DNA of 64,000 bases. Source: Oryzias latipes (lineage: Eukaryota > Chordata > Actinopteri > Beloniformes > Adrianichthyidae). A program made the position numbers and the translations under genes. Where the stretch lies: positions 10,503,740 through 10,567,739 of the forward strand of contig NC_019873.2 of NCBI RefSeq assembly GCF_002234675.1, written 5' to 3'. Below, piece by piece: positions 12,006 to 25,600 of the stretch (within the stretch, counting starts at the first letter, position 1; each line of letters opens with the position of its first letter). The notes under the pieces were generated by a model that had not been told where the DNA came from, did not search any database, and worked only from the letters and a program-made list of their open reading frames with translations.

Positions 12006-12194
12006 TGACGACAATAAATTAAATGGTTTTTCACAATCGTTGAATACATCAAATGATTTTACTTTTTCTTTTTTTGGTATACAATAATTTTAAGGTACAT
12101 TTGCCTGTTCTCTAATGTTTTTTTGTAATGTCTTATAAATCGGGGAAAATGTGGGGAAAAAATTAAAGTAAGAATAAGCAAAAAAGTAAAAAAA

Positions 12195-12285
12195 TTATGG
12201 TGGAAAATAAATATTTGATCAATAACAAGATTTCAGGCTCTCACAGACCTGGAACTTCTTCTGTAAGAGGATCCTGGTTTTTTGA
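12195..12285 (+). mobile_element. Small Tc1 terminal-region fragment
   Basis: The sequence around ATGGTGGAAAATAAATATTT and CTCTCACAGACCTGG is the inverted counterpart of the 9950-10040 stretch of the Tc1 element. No ends are preserved. Confidence 0.5.
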
Positions 12286-12474
12286 TTAAGTAGCCCCTTA
12301 AAAAGAAGATCCTGAGGGCAACGGGCCCTTATGTAGTTAAATAAAGATTACAAAAAGCAAAAACTAAATAAATAAAAAAATCTCACAGATGGCTTGAGTT
12401 CTTGGGTTTCCTTTTTTCTTCAAGTTTCTTGTCCATTAACACTAAAACAACATTTTAACATTCAAATAGTTCCC

Positions 12475-13613
12475 TTTATTTAAGCTCTGTTATTTACAAA
12501 AATAAATCTTTGAAAGTAAACAATCATTTGCAATAACAAGTTTTCTTTCAGTCTGTTAGACACAGACAATAATCGTAAACATAATTGACAAGTTTTCATT
12601 CACAAATAGAAATTTTACACAAAAGAAAACATAGCAAACAGCAGTCTCTTCTCAAAAACGACAATTTTCTTTCCATTACAAGACAGGAATGTTTTTTTTA
12701 AGTAAACAAAGTACAAATCCAAAAATATGATAGACAGTTTATTTATCTTTATTTATTTAGGAGAATTTGGTCCATTGAAATTTGAACTGAAATCTGCAGG
12801 AATGAAATAGATGTTTAAGTTATTAACAGGAAAACTTTTGGAATTTAAAAAGCTCGACAAACCTAGAATCTTAAATTCTCTACAGAAACTGAATCTGCTC
12901 AGTTTAACTTCATCCCCTAAATGCTACTTATCCAAAGTGCTTTGATGCCACAGGCACAGTTTTAATGCAGAAACTACTGTCATAGACTGACAGGTTTTCT
13001 CTCTGGAAACAATCCTTTTCCATGTAGTCTTGAGACAAACTAAATAAACAAAACTTAGAAAACATCTGAGTTTAGAACCCTCCAAAAGTGGAAACAGCTC
13101 CTCCTACAGGCCTCTAGGCGCCACTGCAACATACCCATAAGTGTCTTCAAAAATCTGAAAACAAATCAAAAAAACATTTTTTAATTCTAATTTTTTTCTG
13201 ACACAATTATGGCAAACTTGAAGACTAGAGTAAAGCACTGACAGTGAATTTGGCCTTTTATGTCATCATGACAGAATGCTGTACCACTGGCACACGTGCA
13301 GTTCTATCTGAAAACAGCGAACATTTTTATATGGCGGAAACACCTGGCTGGCAAAATGCTCAATAGTCCTTTTCCCTTCAACTCTCCACTGTGGAATAAC
13401 AGCTTGAACTCCTGTCATCTGCAGAATAAGCCACTGGCTCCATGAAGAAGTGAGGAAGGTACGACGGTTTCCCGTTCACCTGCCTCTGTCTGCAGGCAGG
13501 GCGCCTCCTCTCTGTCAGCTAGGAATGTCGCAGCTTTAAAAGACGACAGGATTCTTTCTGAGGTACTTTCAGGGGCAGTCCACGGCTCTGAGGCGGCATG
13601 GAGGAGGGAGAGG
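12475..13613 (-). other. Probable 3' untranslated region of slc22a15
   Basis: This follows the proposed stop codon of the transporter on the minus strand. An AATAAA poly(A) signal lies on the minus strand at 12480-12475. The open frames inside (for example at 13672-13415) show no domain and are not conserved protein. Confidence 0.45.
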
Positions 13614-16600
13614 TCACAAGTGGTTTGATTCATTGTCGTAAAGAAGAGCCTGAAGGCAAAATAAATAAACATAAACAGACAAATGAATAAATAGTATGTC
13701 CTCCCCTCACATTCTACACTGTCTCATCTAGGGAAGAATAAATATGATGTAAAAAACAAATTGAATATATTTTTGTTAAAGTTTTAAACTGTTTTTGATT
13801 GTCATTTGGCCTTAAAGTCCCACTCCGATCATCTTTTGATCTACTGTCAAAGTGCTCCCCGTGGTCTTTTAATTAATAATGCCGTTTCTAGACAAAACAA
13901 AAAGAAAAACTGTCCTTTAGTAGTTTCTGCAGAGCAGCAGGAGTTCATCAGAAATTCACCTTTGAGTGGTGGGCGGGACTGTTGGCACAGGGCCACCCCT
14001 GAGAGTTGAGAGCAGGAGCTTGTCGCACACAGCATATTTTCTACATCACAAAAACGATCTTTTAAAAATGCATTTTTTTTCGCTTGTTATTCACAATGTG
14101 CATAAAGAAATACTCAGAAATGAAATTTTAAGCTTAATTTTCTTTATAAATGTCCTCCATCGTCAGAAAAATGCTACAGGACCTTGTTAAATACACCCAT
14201 CACAGTGGGTCTTTAAAGAGTTTTTTAGCTATCGTATGCTGGCAAATGATGTCTCAGAGTGTTCAGGTATTTTTACTTTTTTAATCAACATCTGAAATTC
14301 TCCTGTTCTTCTCTTTTTTAGCTGATTTAGAATTTAAAGTATGTTTAAATACCTTTATTGTTCAAGTTGAGATTCCTTATTTATGACTTGTGTTAGCAAT
14401 TTTGGAGCTAATTATCATATCATTTAGCATTTTCCAGCAACATCTGGAGTAATTCTACTTTTATAGGATACTTTTAGCAACTTTGTTTTGAATTTCAGCT
14501 ATTTTTGCATCTCGTTCTTTTTGCACAGCTAGCTAGTTTATCTTTTTATTTTGCCTGACAATCTAGTCAAAGCACAGATCAGACGTTCAGCAACGCAGTG
14601 AAAATTGGGACTCGTGGCCAATATTTCAGCATATTCAAATATCTGAACTTTGGCCAAGAATTCACGTCAACCAATCAGTTGATGATGTAATCAGTGGGTG
14701 GAGTCCAAAACCATCTTGGAGGAACTCTATGATATTTTTCTTGTTTTTAATCGACACAATGATAATAAGATCGTCATATTTTATTCTTATTTTTTCCCTC
14801 CTAAGATTAATGCGGGAGAACCAGTCTTCAAAGTGGGTCACAGAGAGACAGAAGTTGTCGTTCTGGGAGAATCTCTGAATGATCTCATGAACCCAGATAT
14901 GGATAAATGATTACAGATGCTTTTGTGGAACTGTTTAAAATAAATAACCCTGATGTTTAAACAACATCTGTGTCTTTCATGTGTTGGAAATGAGATATCC
15001 AGATACAGTCAATGCTTCCATGTAGCGATGAGGCTAAAAGCTTTTCACAGCAGCTCCTCCCACAGGCTTACAAGCACATGTTTAGACGAGTGTTGAGCAG
15101 GGAATTTGGTGCATGTCAAAAGAGAGGCAGCAGACAGGAATTTGAGGTGTGAATCGTGTTGGTGTAAATGCAGCATGAGAGTCTCGGGTCACCTTGGTCT
15201 CCAGAACCCGGGCCTGGTTCGGGCTGCTCAGATCCTCCAGGGTTTCTGCTGCAGGTCTGTGGAGGGTTTCAGGCAGCAGGAGGCCCAGACAGCCAGCAGA
15301 CAGGCCGCTCAGACAGAACACGGTGAAGGGCATGGAGGTGTGCAGAGCCCGCTGCAACACACACACACACATACACACACACACACATCAGATCACTGCG
15401 GTGCTCTGCTAAACTGGCCTGGGCTCAAACTCCAACATCATTTGAACATTTCCCCAGTTCTCTTTCATGAGCAGGAGAAACTTCCACATTAGTTCACCTG
15501 AAGACTTGCTGAAGATGTGCTGGAGAAATACAGCAAAACAAGAGAGAAGTAAAAAACTATTGACACAAAACGCCACAAGGGGTCACTAAAACTCACCTTA
15601 AGAGACCAGCCAAGATCCCCTGTTTGAGTTCAGTAATTTAATCTCTAGACTAACATTCCCCCTCAAAATGTGGAAAACTGAGATTCACCTGCTTTTTTTG
15701 TTTCATGAAAACACACAGCCTGATAAAAGCAATGGGAGAACGTATATAATATTAGAAAAAAAATGATTAACTAAATAAATAAACAACAACAAAAAATCAG
15801 AATGTTTTAATTAAGATTCCCATTTTGTTCATTAGCTTCATCTTTGCTCATTTTGAGGCCAAAACAGCTCTTCTTTCTGCATGAATCAACTGCTGGAAAC
15901 TCCCTTCACAGGATGACCCCGCCCGGACAAACATCTGCATGAACTTTTTTTCTGCTAGTGTGACTCACTGCTTTTAAACGCCCTGCCTTTGCAGCCTGAT
16001 AACGGAGAATCCTGGAAGAAGAAAATATGAAAAAAAGGGGATTGCTCTGCTGAAGAGCACATATTTTTCAGCTGACTCAAACCGGCGATTTGGGAGGAAG
16101 TGAAGAAACACAAACTGCCAGAGAGGAGCTGACAAGTTTACTGTTGTAGAAAAAACGAAACTTCTGCAAGAATCATTTCACCTGCAGACACTGAGGGTGT
16201 TACTCTGAACCTATAAAGTGAAACCTCCTGAGGGAGGGAGTTTCTTCAAAGGTACACAATACAGTTAAACATAAAGACCCACTCTCATGAAAGTTTTGTT
16301 TTATGCTGTTTGTACCATTTTCTTGTGGCATTTTTCTGATGACGGAGGACATATATAAGGAACTTTAAGCATTAAATTGCATTTCTAATTATTTCTTTAT
16401 TCAAATTGTTGTGAATCAGGGGCAGATGAAACAATGCAATGAGATATTTGTGACGTAAAAAATATCCTGGGCGGACCACAAGTCTCCCTGCTCTGCTCCA
16501 TTCTGATCCATCCACTTGCAGACAAAAAGATCCATGAACGTCTATGTTTCTTCGCCTGAGCTGAAATCTGACTCAAAACTGTACGGCTGGATTGCTCAGA

Positions 16601-19600
16601 TATTGCTCACCATTTTTGTTGCAGGGGTAATGTCAGGTTTGGGTTGTGAGGTGGTTGTAAGCTAGATGGAGAACGTGTAAACAGATGGGTAACAGGGAGG
16701 GGGGCACGCTTGCCTCGTGCCAAAGGTACAGCCCACAACTAACAGGCAAATTTCCAATGCAGAAACTATGTCCAGGAAAACTACACAGGGCTTTTTTTTG
16801 GCTAAAAACAGCATCATTCTAATTAAAATACCACTGAGAAGTCTTTAAAATAGATTTAACAATGATGGGAGTGGGACTTTAAAGAAGGATCTAACTTGCT
16901 GATGCAGGAAGTGTGGCAAACTCACCATAGAGGGAACGAATGGGGCCAGGATTCCTCCAACTCTGCAGGACATGGCGCAAACTCCCAAACCTGCATTCCT
17001 GGAGCACAGATGAGTCAAAGAGTATGTAAGTCGCATGGCTGCAAGTACGTGGGCGTCCAGCTACTTACCTGATGACCGTTGGGTAGAGCTCAGACGTGTA
17101 GACGTATGCGATGTTGAAGGCGGCGCTGACCATCAGTTTCCCCAAGAGAGCCAATGACGTGACGCTCAGGAAAAGTCCTGCAAACAACCAAAATATTACA
17201 AATATGCCACAGATCATCAAGAACAGCAGCTGCATTTCAATTATTCTGATGGTGAATTTTCATAAAGTCAGTTTTCTGATTGGAGGACCACTAAAAGTCA
17301 TCTTCTCCTTTAAAAAAAGCTTTATTTCTGTTTCAGTGGGTGTGGAGCAGCAACAGCCCTTGACATAAGAATAAACTCATTGTGAAAGTCTTTCCCCCCC
17401 TTGTGCTGTCAATCGTGGTGTTTTTTGACTTCACCTCCGGCGCTTTTATATAGCAGAGTCTCACCGGAGGAATCAGGGACCAGCGTGGTGCAGAGGCACG
17501 CCACGCCTGCCAGACACAGGAAGGCGGCCATGCTCTTCCTCCTGCCAGCCCTGAGCAACACAAACACAGGCTGCATTAACTCAGCAACATGCAGGACAGC
17601 AGGCAAGGACAGGACAAACTTTAAAGAAAGAGAACGTTTTTCACAGCGGGACAGTTTTAGGGGTGCAAAGGGAGGTTAAATGGCAACATGCCAACATCCC
17701 AAAACATTCTTTTTCAACCGGTCCGAGGTCCAGGCAAATTTTGGTGAGTTTTTGAGGATGTGGTGGGTGTGAAATTTTCACTCAATGGCACAGTAAGAAA
17801 GTGGAATTGCAAAAACACAATGGTCCTTGCAGTCCAGGACTGCTGCATACCGTAACAGGAACAGACTGTCCCGAATCACAAAATGAGCGTTTGCTGTGAG
17901 TTTGTGTCGTTGTTTTTTCTTACCAGTGCTTGTTGATGAAGTAGATGCAGAGCGGGTAGGCAGGCAGCTCCACCACGCCGTACATGGCGACGTTCAGGTA
18001 TCGGCTCCCGGACATGTCGCCGGCCCCCAGAGTCAGACCATAGTAGACCAAGCTGCACGCGTACCTGCAGCACAGCATTGGGAAAAGTCACTTTCTGACT
18101 CAGCTCTGTTTAGTCCAACCACTCCTGAAATGCCATGCAGTTGATGGCAGCTTGTTTACTGTAAATAACTTAAATAACAAGGACAACCAAGCAGTCAAAT
18201 GTCAGAAGTGGGAGAAAATAATAATTAAGTGTTAACTGTAGAAATAATTACTAAATTTGCCAAAGAAAGTGTAAAATAGCTGTGAGCACAGCTGAAAAGT
18301 ACTTTAAAAAAAGGGCTTTTAAGCATATGTTTGTAAATCTGACTCTGAAAGAGTCAAAGCCTCAGCAGCCATAAACCTCACTGATGTTAAAGTTATGATA
18401 AAACACATTGCAGTTAAGATTAGATGATTACATTTGGTTTATTGTGATTGTCCATTGTACAATGAGATTGAAGCCGAAGTACGGGGTCCGAGTTGGAGCG
18501 AGCATTTTACATGCGCTCGGGCAGAGTGACTCCAATTCAATCAGTTACAAAGACTCACGGCTGAATCATCCGTTTTTTCAGTGGAACACATTCTGAAAAT
18601 GATTAACCTCCACTCCTTTTCTCTTTAACAAACCCTTTGAGATTGATGTTATGCAACAATCATATCTGCGGTCCTTCAGGACGCTATTAGGCATCAGAAT
18701 CGAGGCGGCTCCCACTTTAAAAAACCCAGCAGAATATGAAAACAGCTGGAAGAGGAAGTAGAGTTTAATTTTTGGTTGTCTGCACTTCTGCTGTAATTTT
18801 AGGAAGCTCCGAGTTGCAAAAGCAGCCTGGTTGAGATACTCACCACACATACATGAGGACCACGGTCCGCAGGCGGAGCACGGGATGGACGATGAGCTGC
18901 AGGACTCCAGAGCGCCTGTTGTCATGGTAACCAGCCTTACCAGCACTGACACGTTGCAGGACGAGGTTGTTGGCCTTGTTGGAGTTCTTCTGAGCCATGT
19001 ACCTCAGAACCTAAACACAACAAGAACAAAAAAACACGGTTGTTCTATCTTCTAAAAAAAAACCTTTCGATAAACACCAGGAGATCCAAATCTGTTCAAA
19101 CAAAGGAAATGGGTAAAAAATAAAGCTAATGGACTTTAGAAACTCCTCACAGGTGCCCTGTTATCCAGAAAAAATACAAGTTTTGCTGCAGAGATTCTTT
19201 TAGTTGGTTTCAGATCCCCAAAAGAAAAGAAAAAAAGTTTTTAGGAAAAAAAGGGATTTCCAGAATCCAAATAAAATGTTAAAAAATGAAACAAAATAAG
19301 AATCCAGAAAAGGTAGATACTATGGAACATCACTGAATGATGACATTCGTTCACATTTTCAACTGGAATTACTTTGGCACTGCAATTTCTACTGACAGAT
19401 GACATTTCTTTAAAAACCCACTCTGATGAAAATGGCCATTTTACTGTTTTTAACATTTTTCTGATTATGGAGAACATACATAAAGAAATTTAAACTGAAA
19501 ATTGCATTTCTGAGTAATTCTTTATTCAAATAGTTTTGAATCAGGAGAAGATTTAAAAAATTCCTTTAGAAAAAGAGTTTATTTGTTACATAGAAAATAC

Positions 19601-22600
19601 TTTGGGCAGGCCATTTCAGATGCACCGCTAATGTTAGGTTGAGGGTGTGAGGGGCTGTAAGCTAGCTGGGGAGTCTGTAAACAGAGAGCTCTTTGCAACA
19701 GGGAGGGGAAGGAGGGATGGGGGATCCACGCCAACAGTTCTGTCTACAACTCAGAGGTGAATTTCTATTGAACTAAAGACGCTCTATAGAAAATTGTTCT
19801 AGAAAACCAAATAGGATTTGGGATTTTGGCTAAAAGCAGAAAAATCATAAATGAAAGAACTGAGAATGCTTTGAAAATAGATCGGAGCGGGAATTTCAGC
19901 TTCTGGTCACAGTTACTGTTGTTCAGTGATTGCTCAATCAACGCTTCACCACCTGCTGGCAAAACATCATTGTGGTTCCCCTCTTTTTCAAAGCTCAAAC
20001 GTCATCATTAAATCAGTGATGACCCATACTACCAACATTTTCCTGTGTCCTATTGTGTTTCATTTTTTAATATTTCATTTTGATTCCTGGAAATTATTTT
20101 AAATTTCTAAAATGTAATTTTGTTTTTTTATTATTTGTTTGGCTTTTTTAAATTGTCATTGTGATCGGTAAGATGTTTTTGTGTTGAGTGACTTCTTGAT
20201 GTGGTTTGTACTTCAGGGCCACCGTAGTTGAGGCATTGTTAAACGCATCCTGTTATTGTGACAACAAACTGCAGCTTCCTCTATGGCTCTTTTTCCATTT
20301 TCTTCTCTTGTCTCTTTGGTTTACATATTAAGAACAAAAAATGAGGCAGATAAACATAGAAGATAATTCTGATTTATTTCAAATCTAAGACCCAGAAAAC
20401 CTACAGAGTTAACGATCAGATGAATAAACCTTAAAGCAAAAGGATCCCAGCTCCTTTAATCTGTCTGAAATGTTAGCTAAAAGCATTTTGCACAACCACA
20501 ACAGTTTCCCCCCCTGAGACACAGGGTTCATTTGAAGTTTCACTTTTGCTCTTTTGAGATGTTGAAAGTCAAAGCCAACTGCCTCTGACCAAAAGAGCTT
20601 TAGCAGAACTCGAAGTAACAGAAAACCTTCATAAAAAACATCATTTGATCCTGGGAAGGTTTTCAATCAAGCGGATGAAACAGAAAACTTTCTGAAAGGC
20701 GTTTTTATAGACATGCTACTTCTCTAAAAGGAGGACAAAGGAGAGGCCATTTCATCATAAAGTCACTTTATAAACTCTGACGGATAAACAAGTAAAAAGA
20801 AAAATACAAATTACATTTGACTGGAATTATGTGAACCTTATATTAATATTTAACTTTCTGTTTCAGTTCTGTTCTCCAGAATTCACTGAAGTTGAACACT
20901 TGATTCATTTAAAGACCCACTCCCATGAAAAAAGGGTTTTGGTGTGTTGAACATGTTCTTGTTCCATTTTTCTAAAAATGGAGGACATATATAAGGAAAA
21001 ATAAACTCAAAATGCCATTTCTGAGTATTTCTTTATTCGAGTTGCAGTTTGAATAAGATATTGTGACGTTGGGTGGGCCACAGGCTCCCTGTTCCACTCC
21101 ATTCCGATGCATCTGACTAGTAGACGACTAGATCCATGTTCGCCTTTGTTTTCCTCGTCAGAGCTGGAATCTGACTCAAAACTTTACGGCTGGGTGGCTC
21201 TGATACTGCTCCCCATTTTTGTTGGACCGCTAATCTCCGGTTGAGGGTGTGAGGGGCTGTAAGCTGGTGGGAGAGTGTGTAAACAGAGAGCTGATGGGTA
21301 GGATACTGCCACAAGTTCAAGTAGTTAAGGCTTAAAGTTTACTTCAGTTCAACTTAGTTACTAAAACTGGAGAAAAACTAATGAAAAGAAGAATCAGAGA
21401 AAGGTTTTTTGGTCCCTGAGCGTTTATTCTTTTGTCTATTTAATGGTGGAATTCAGGTTTTGGTTCTTGTTATTCATGGCGTAAAAGCGGTAGCAGATGA
21501 AGTAACAGGTGAAGTTTTCTTGAATTATTTCTTCTTCCCATTGAGTCAGATGAGTCTCGTTTTTACATGTTCCTCCTGTTCTCTATGACAACGGTTTACT
21601 CTGTCAGTTTTTGCAGTTTGCCAGGAGCATAATAGTGAAACAGATTGAGAGTACGCATCTTTTCCAGAGCCGTCACCGTGTGGTCGACATGTTGAAGCCT
21701 GAATCAGATGCCCTGATGCTCATCTAATCATCTAGAGAAAGCAGAAGCACAGCAGTACGTTTTCTCAGCTAACTCATTCTTTAGCTTTAAGCCAGGAACC
21801 AAAGCAAAAACTTAAAACCAAATATTCAGCGAACAGTTCTGTACTAAAGTACTTTCAAACAATAATCCATTACAGAGGATTTATGTCTGTCATAGTCAGT
21901 TCTCTACTTTAATATTTCACTCTCAGAAGATTGTTTATTACTTTTAGATTAGTTTTGTTTTTTGAAGTAAAACATACAAATTTAAACCCCCGCAGTATTT
22001 CACATGTGGGTGAAGGGCGAACACTGTTTCACATTGACTGTTAAGAACACAAACTGCAAATTAAAGTGTTTGGGTATAACTAATTCCAAAACGCTTAAAG
22101 TGCCTGATTATCAGCAGGAAATAGATTTATCTGAGACTGTTATTAATCTGTTAACCCCTCATGTCCTTATTGCTTTAAACAATTACTATTACAATAGTAA
22201 TTAATCATGTAATGAGTAATAGATTACAAAAACTCCTTAGTCATGGTCTATACTACTGCAAAAAAGTAATTTACATATTTTGTATATAATCAATTACTCC
22301 CGCCAGGCTAATTTCAGAGTAACAGAAAACTAAATAAAAGGAGAAAAAATAAACAAAGTGTTAAATACTTCAGAGGCTAAATGATAATCTAATCTAGTTA
22401 CCGCAGCAGCTAACCACCAAACTCCGGCTAACCGCCATAATGTTGTCATTCTGCAGCAGCAAACAGGACCAGCAGCAGACCACGGTAATAGTTAAAAATG
22501 CCACCCAAAAACGGCAACACAATGACAGAAGAAGAACTAAAAGACATTAAAAAATCCTTGAACTTCATGTATGGAGAAATTGCAAACATCTCAAAAAAAC

Positions 22601-25600
22601 AACAGCTACTTGTGGACTCAGTCGAAGAATTAAAAATAAACAAAATGCAGAAAAAAATATGCTGGTTACACAACTCGAATGTCGTGTGTCGGATCGAGAA
22701 AACACTACCGGTAATTGCAATATCGGGGGCCCGGCTAAAGGCAGTAAGTGGCTCACACTTCCAGCCTAAGAACTGTAATTCTCACCCTGTGAACAGGAAA
22801 AAGGAAAAAGGGAAAAATAAGCCAGTTGGGGGGGGGGGGGGGGGGGGGGGGCTCTTTATATACACAACAGTCTTAAACACTAAGCTGTGGAGACAATGTC
22901 TGGCTGTATTGATGATGTCATGGAATATATATCTATAGAGATCAGTATGGAGGAGCAGAGTAACGTCATTGTCAGTTGCGTGTATAGAGCCCCTTTATCA
23001 AACACGGAAACTTTCACAGGTGCTACTGAAAATATGTTTGCCAATATCTCCAAAGAAGGTCATATTTCTTTGTGGCGATTTTAACATACCGGTAGATTTC
23101 TTGAACCCAAACAATCACACCAAGACAGAAGATTTGACTCAACAATGTACAGTTTAAGCTTATATCCATTAATCAACAAACCGAGCAGACTAACAACAAA
23201 TAGCGCAACCTTGATAGATAATATATTCACAAACTACCTAGAAAATGGAATAAAAAGTGGATTAATGATGACTGACATCAGTGACCACCTTCTAGTATTT
23301 GAAAACTATGTGTGTTTGTAGAGAAATGAAAGAAAAAAGCCAAATAGTTCACAGAAGAAAACCAACAGAGGAATCAATAATGTATTTAAGTCAGAACCAC
23401 AAGCACAAACTTGGATAACCCTGTATGAAAGCAACGATGTTAACCCAGCTTATGACAAATATATGCAGGGGTTTCCATCAAAATACGACAAAAACAGCTC
23501 ACAAAATCCTGTAGCAGACAACGATATAATAAAAATCCATGGATGACAACTGAACTGAGAAACGCATGCAAAAAAAGAACAATTTATACAAACAATTCCT
23601 AAAAAGTAGAACTGTTGAAGTGATACAAAAAATCTAAAAACAAATTAACCCGTATCAAGAGAACAGGAAAAAGGCTATTATACAGAAAATATTTAAAAAT
23701 CAATAGAGATGTGGGAAGTAACAGTGTCATTAGAAAGCTAAACGAGAAAACAAATTATCCAGACTTTAGCTGGTAAAAATGAGATGTGCAACAATGTTCA
23801 GGGTATGACGAGGGAGTTTAATGAATATTTTGTAACGGAAATTAATATGATGGTGATAAAAGAGGTCATTGATTCTATTGTTGACCCGCTAACCTACATT
23901 TGCAATTGATCCTTTCAAACAGGAACATATCCACAGAAAATGAAAATAACTAAAGTAATTCAACTACACAAATCAGAGGACAAACATCACTTTTGGATGT
24001 ATTTTCAATAAATTCTAGAAAAAGTATTCATCACAAGGCTGGAAAATTTTGCTGAGAAACACAAACTAATATCCGACGGCCAATATGGTTTCAGAAAAAA
24101 ACAGATCAACATCCATGGCGATTACGCAACTAACTGAAGAAATAATAAATGGCACAGATAATAAAGAGTTTACAGTAGGGGTGTTAATCGATCTGACAAA
24201 GGCTTTTGACACAATTGATCATAACATCTTAGTAAAGAAACTGGAAAGACATGGAATATGAAGACTGTCATTAACTTGGTTAAACAGTTACATTAAAAAC
24301 CACCAGCAGTTTGTACAACTGGAAGATAAAAAAAACATCCCTGCTGACAAGGGTCAATATTAGGCCCAACACTGTTTATCCTATATCTAAATGACATACA
24401 CATGGCGTCAAATACACTCAAATACTTTTTATATGCCAATGACACAAGTATAGAATGTAAAGAGGGGGAATTTCAGTGAAGTACTAAAAATAGTAAACAC
24501 AGAGTTAGGGAAACTAAAACAAGGTTTTGACTAAACTAAACTTTCACTCAATGTTAAGAAAACTAAATTTCTGATTTTTGGAAATTGCCATATTCCTGCA
24601 GTTTAGATATAAAAGTTGCTATTGATAATCATGTGATGGAAAAAGTGACTGAAATTGAGTTCCTTGGAGTAATTATGGACCACAGAATAAGCTGGAGGCC
24701 ACAAATAAAACAAGTCAGAGCTAGACTTGCTAACAGCATAGCAGTGTTGGGAAAAATGCGTCATTCACTCACAAAGCACATCTACTCCTATATCCATTGA
24801 TAATACCATATTTACAGTACACTGTAGAAGTTTTGGGAAATACTTATAAAGCAAATCTACAGTGGACACATACAAATGCACTATTTTTATGTGGGTTTAT
24901 TGAAATGGGAAGTAGTTAAACTTAAAACAGCACTCATCATGTATAAAGACAGAAATAACTTACTTCCAGTCAACATACAACTAATGTTCAAGGACAGGGG
25001 GAGGGGTTACGGGTTAAGAAATCAGCTGAACTTCCAAAAGTAGAGCATTCAGACTACAAATAAGAAAATTTGCTTTTCAGTTTGAAGTGTGGATATATGG
25101 CACGGGCTGGATGAAGGTTTAAAACAAAGCAAAGGTTTACATGTATTCAAAGAAACCTACAAGATGACCCTGATTAAACTTTACAAGGCAGGAAATGATT
25201 ATTGAAAACAAATAAACAAATGTCACTTCTGCATAGTGCTATACAGAAAGTAATGTGAATGTTTTGAGAAGAAGTAAAACTGTAAATAGAAATATACACA
25301 ACATAAGGTGTTGTAAAAAGGGGAGGATCATACAGGATTTTTCTTCTACCCACCCTTTTTCCAGCACACTGTTTTGTTTTATCTGTCTATTTTGAACTGC
25401 TTCTTAAAGTCCTGCTGCCATCATTTTGGATGTATTTTCAAAATGTTATTAGTGGTCCTTTAATTATGATTATAAATGACATAATTGGCCAAAAAAAAAA
25501 AAAAAGAGCGGCAGGGGTTCATGGTGCAAAGAGGTGAAGCAGTGCAGCTCTGAGTGCACTGCTGCACCGCCGTTTGGCCAGCTTTCTTCACCCGCCCCCC

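Larger units (their letters stand above)
10740..12120 (-). repeat. Tandem array of ~320-360 bp units each carrying a tRNA-Thr-like sequence
   Basis: The five tRNA-like units are embedded in repeated flanks. For example AATGGTTTTTCACAATCGTT and CATCAAATGATTTTAC recur after units 1 and 5, and variants follow units 2, 3 and 4. Spacings between unit 5' ends are about 176, 328, 319 and 365 bp. The array therefore grew by tandem duplication of a larger unit, not by repeated insertion of bare tRNA copies. Confidence 0.7.

Noticed and set aside
10740-12010. CRISPR-like array
   Set aside because: Regular spacing comes from tandem tRNA-Thr-like units in eukaryotic DNA. The repeats are 74-nt cloverleaves in ~330-bp units and there are no cas genes.
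13415-13672. 85-residue frame at the 3' end of slc22a15
   Set aside because: It is in a different frame from the splice-consistent last exon. The in-phase reading gives a short tail and stop at 13614.
14698-14910. 70-residue plus-strand frame as a host gene
   Set aside because: It lies within an apparent dispersed repeat in the slc22a15 intron and has no recognisable fold.
22498-22938. 146-residue frame as a novel gene
   Set aside because: Its first part is a LINE ORF1 N-terminus and its end is translated through a poly-G run.
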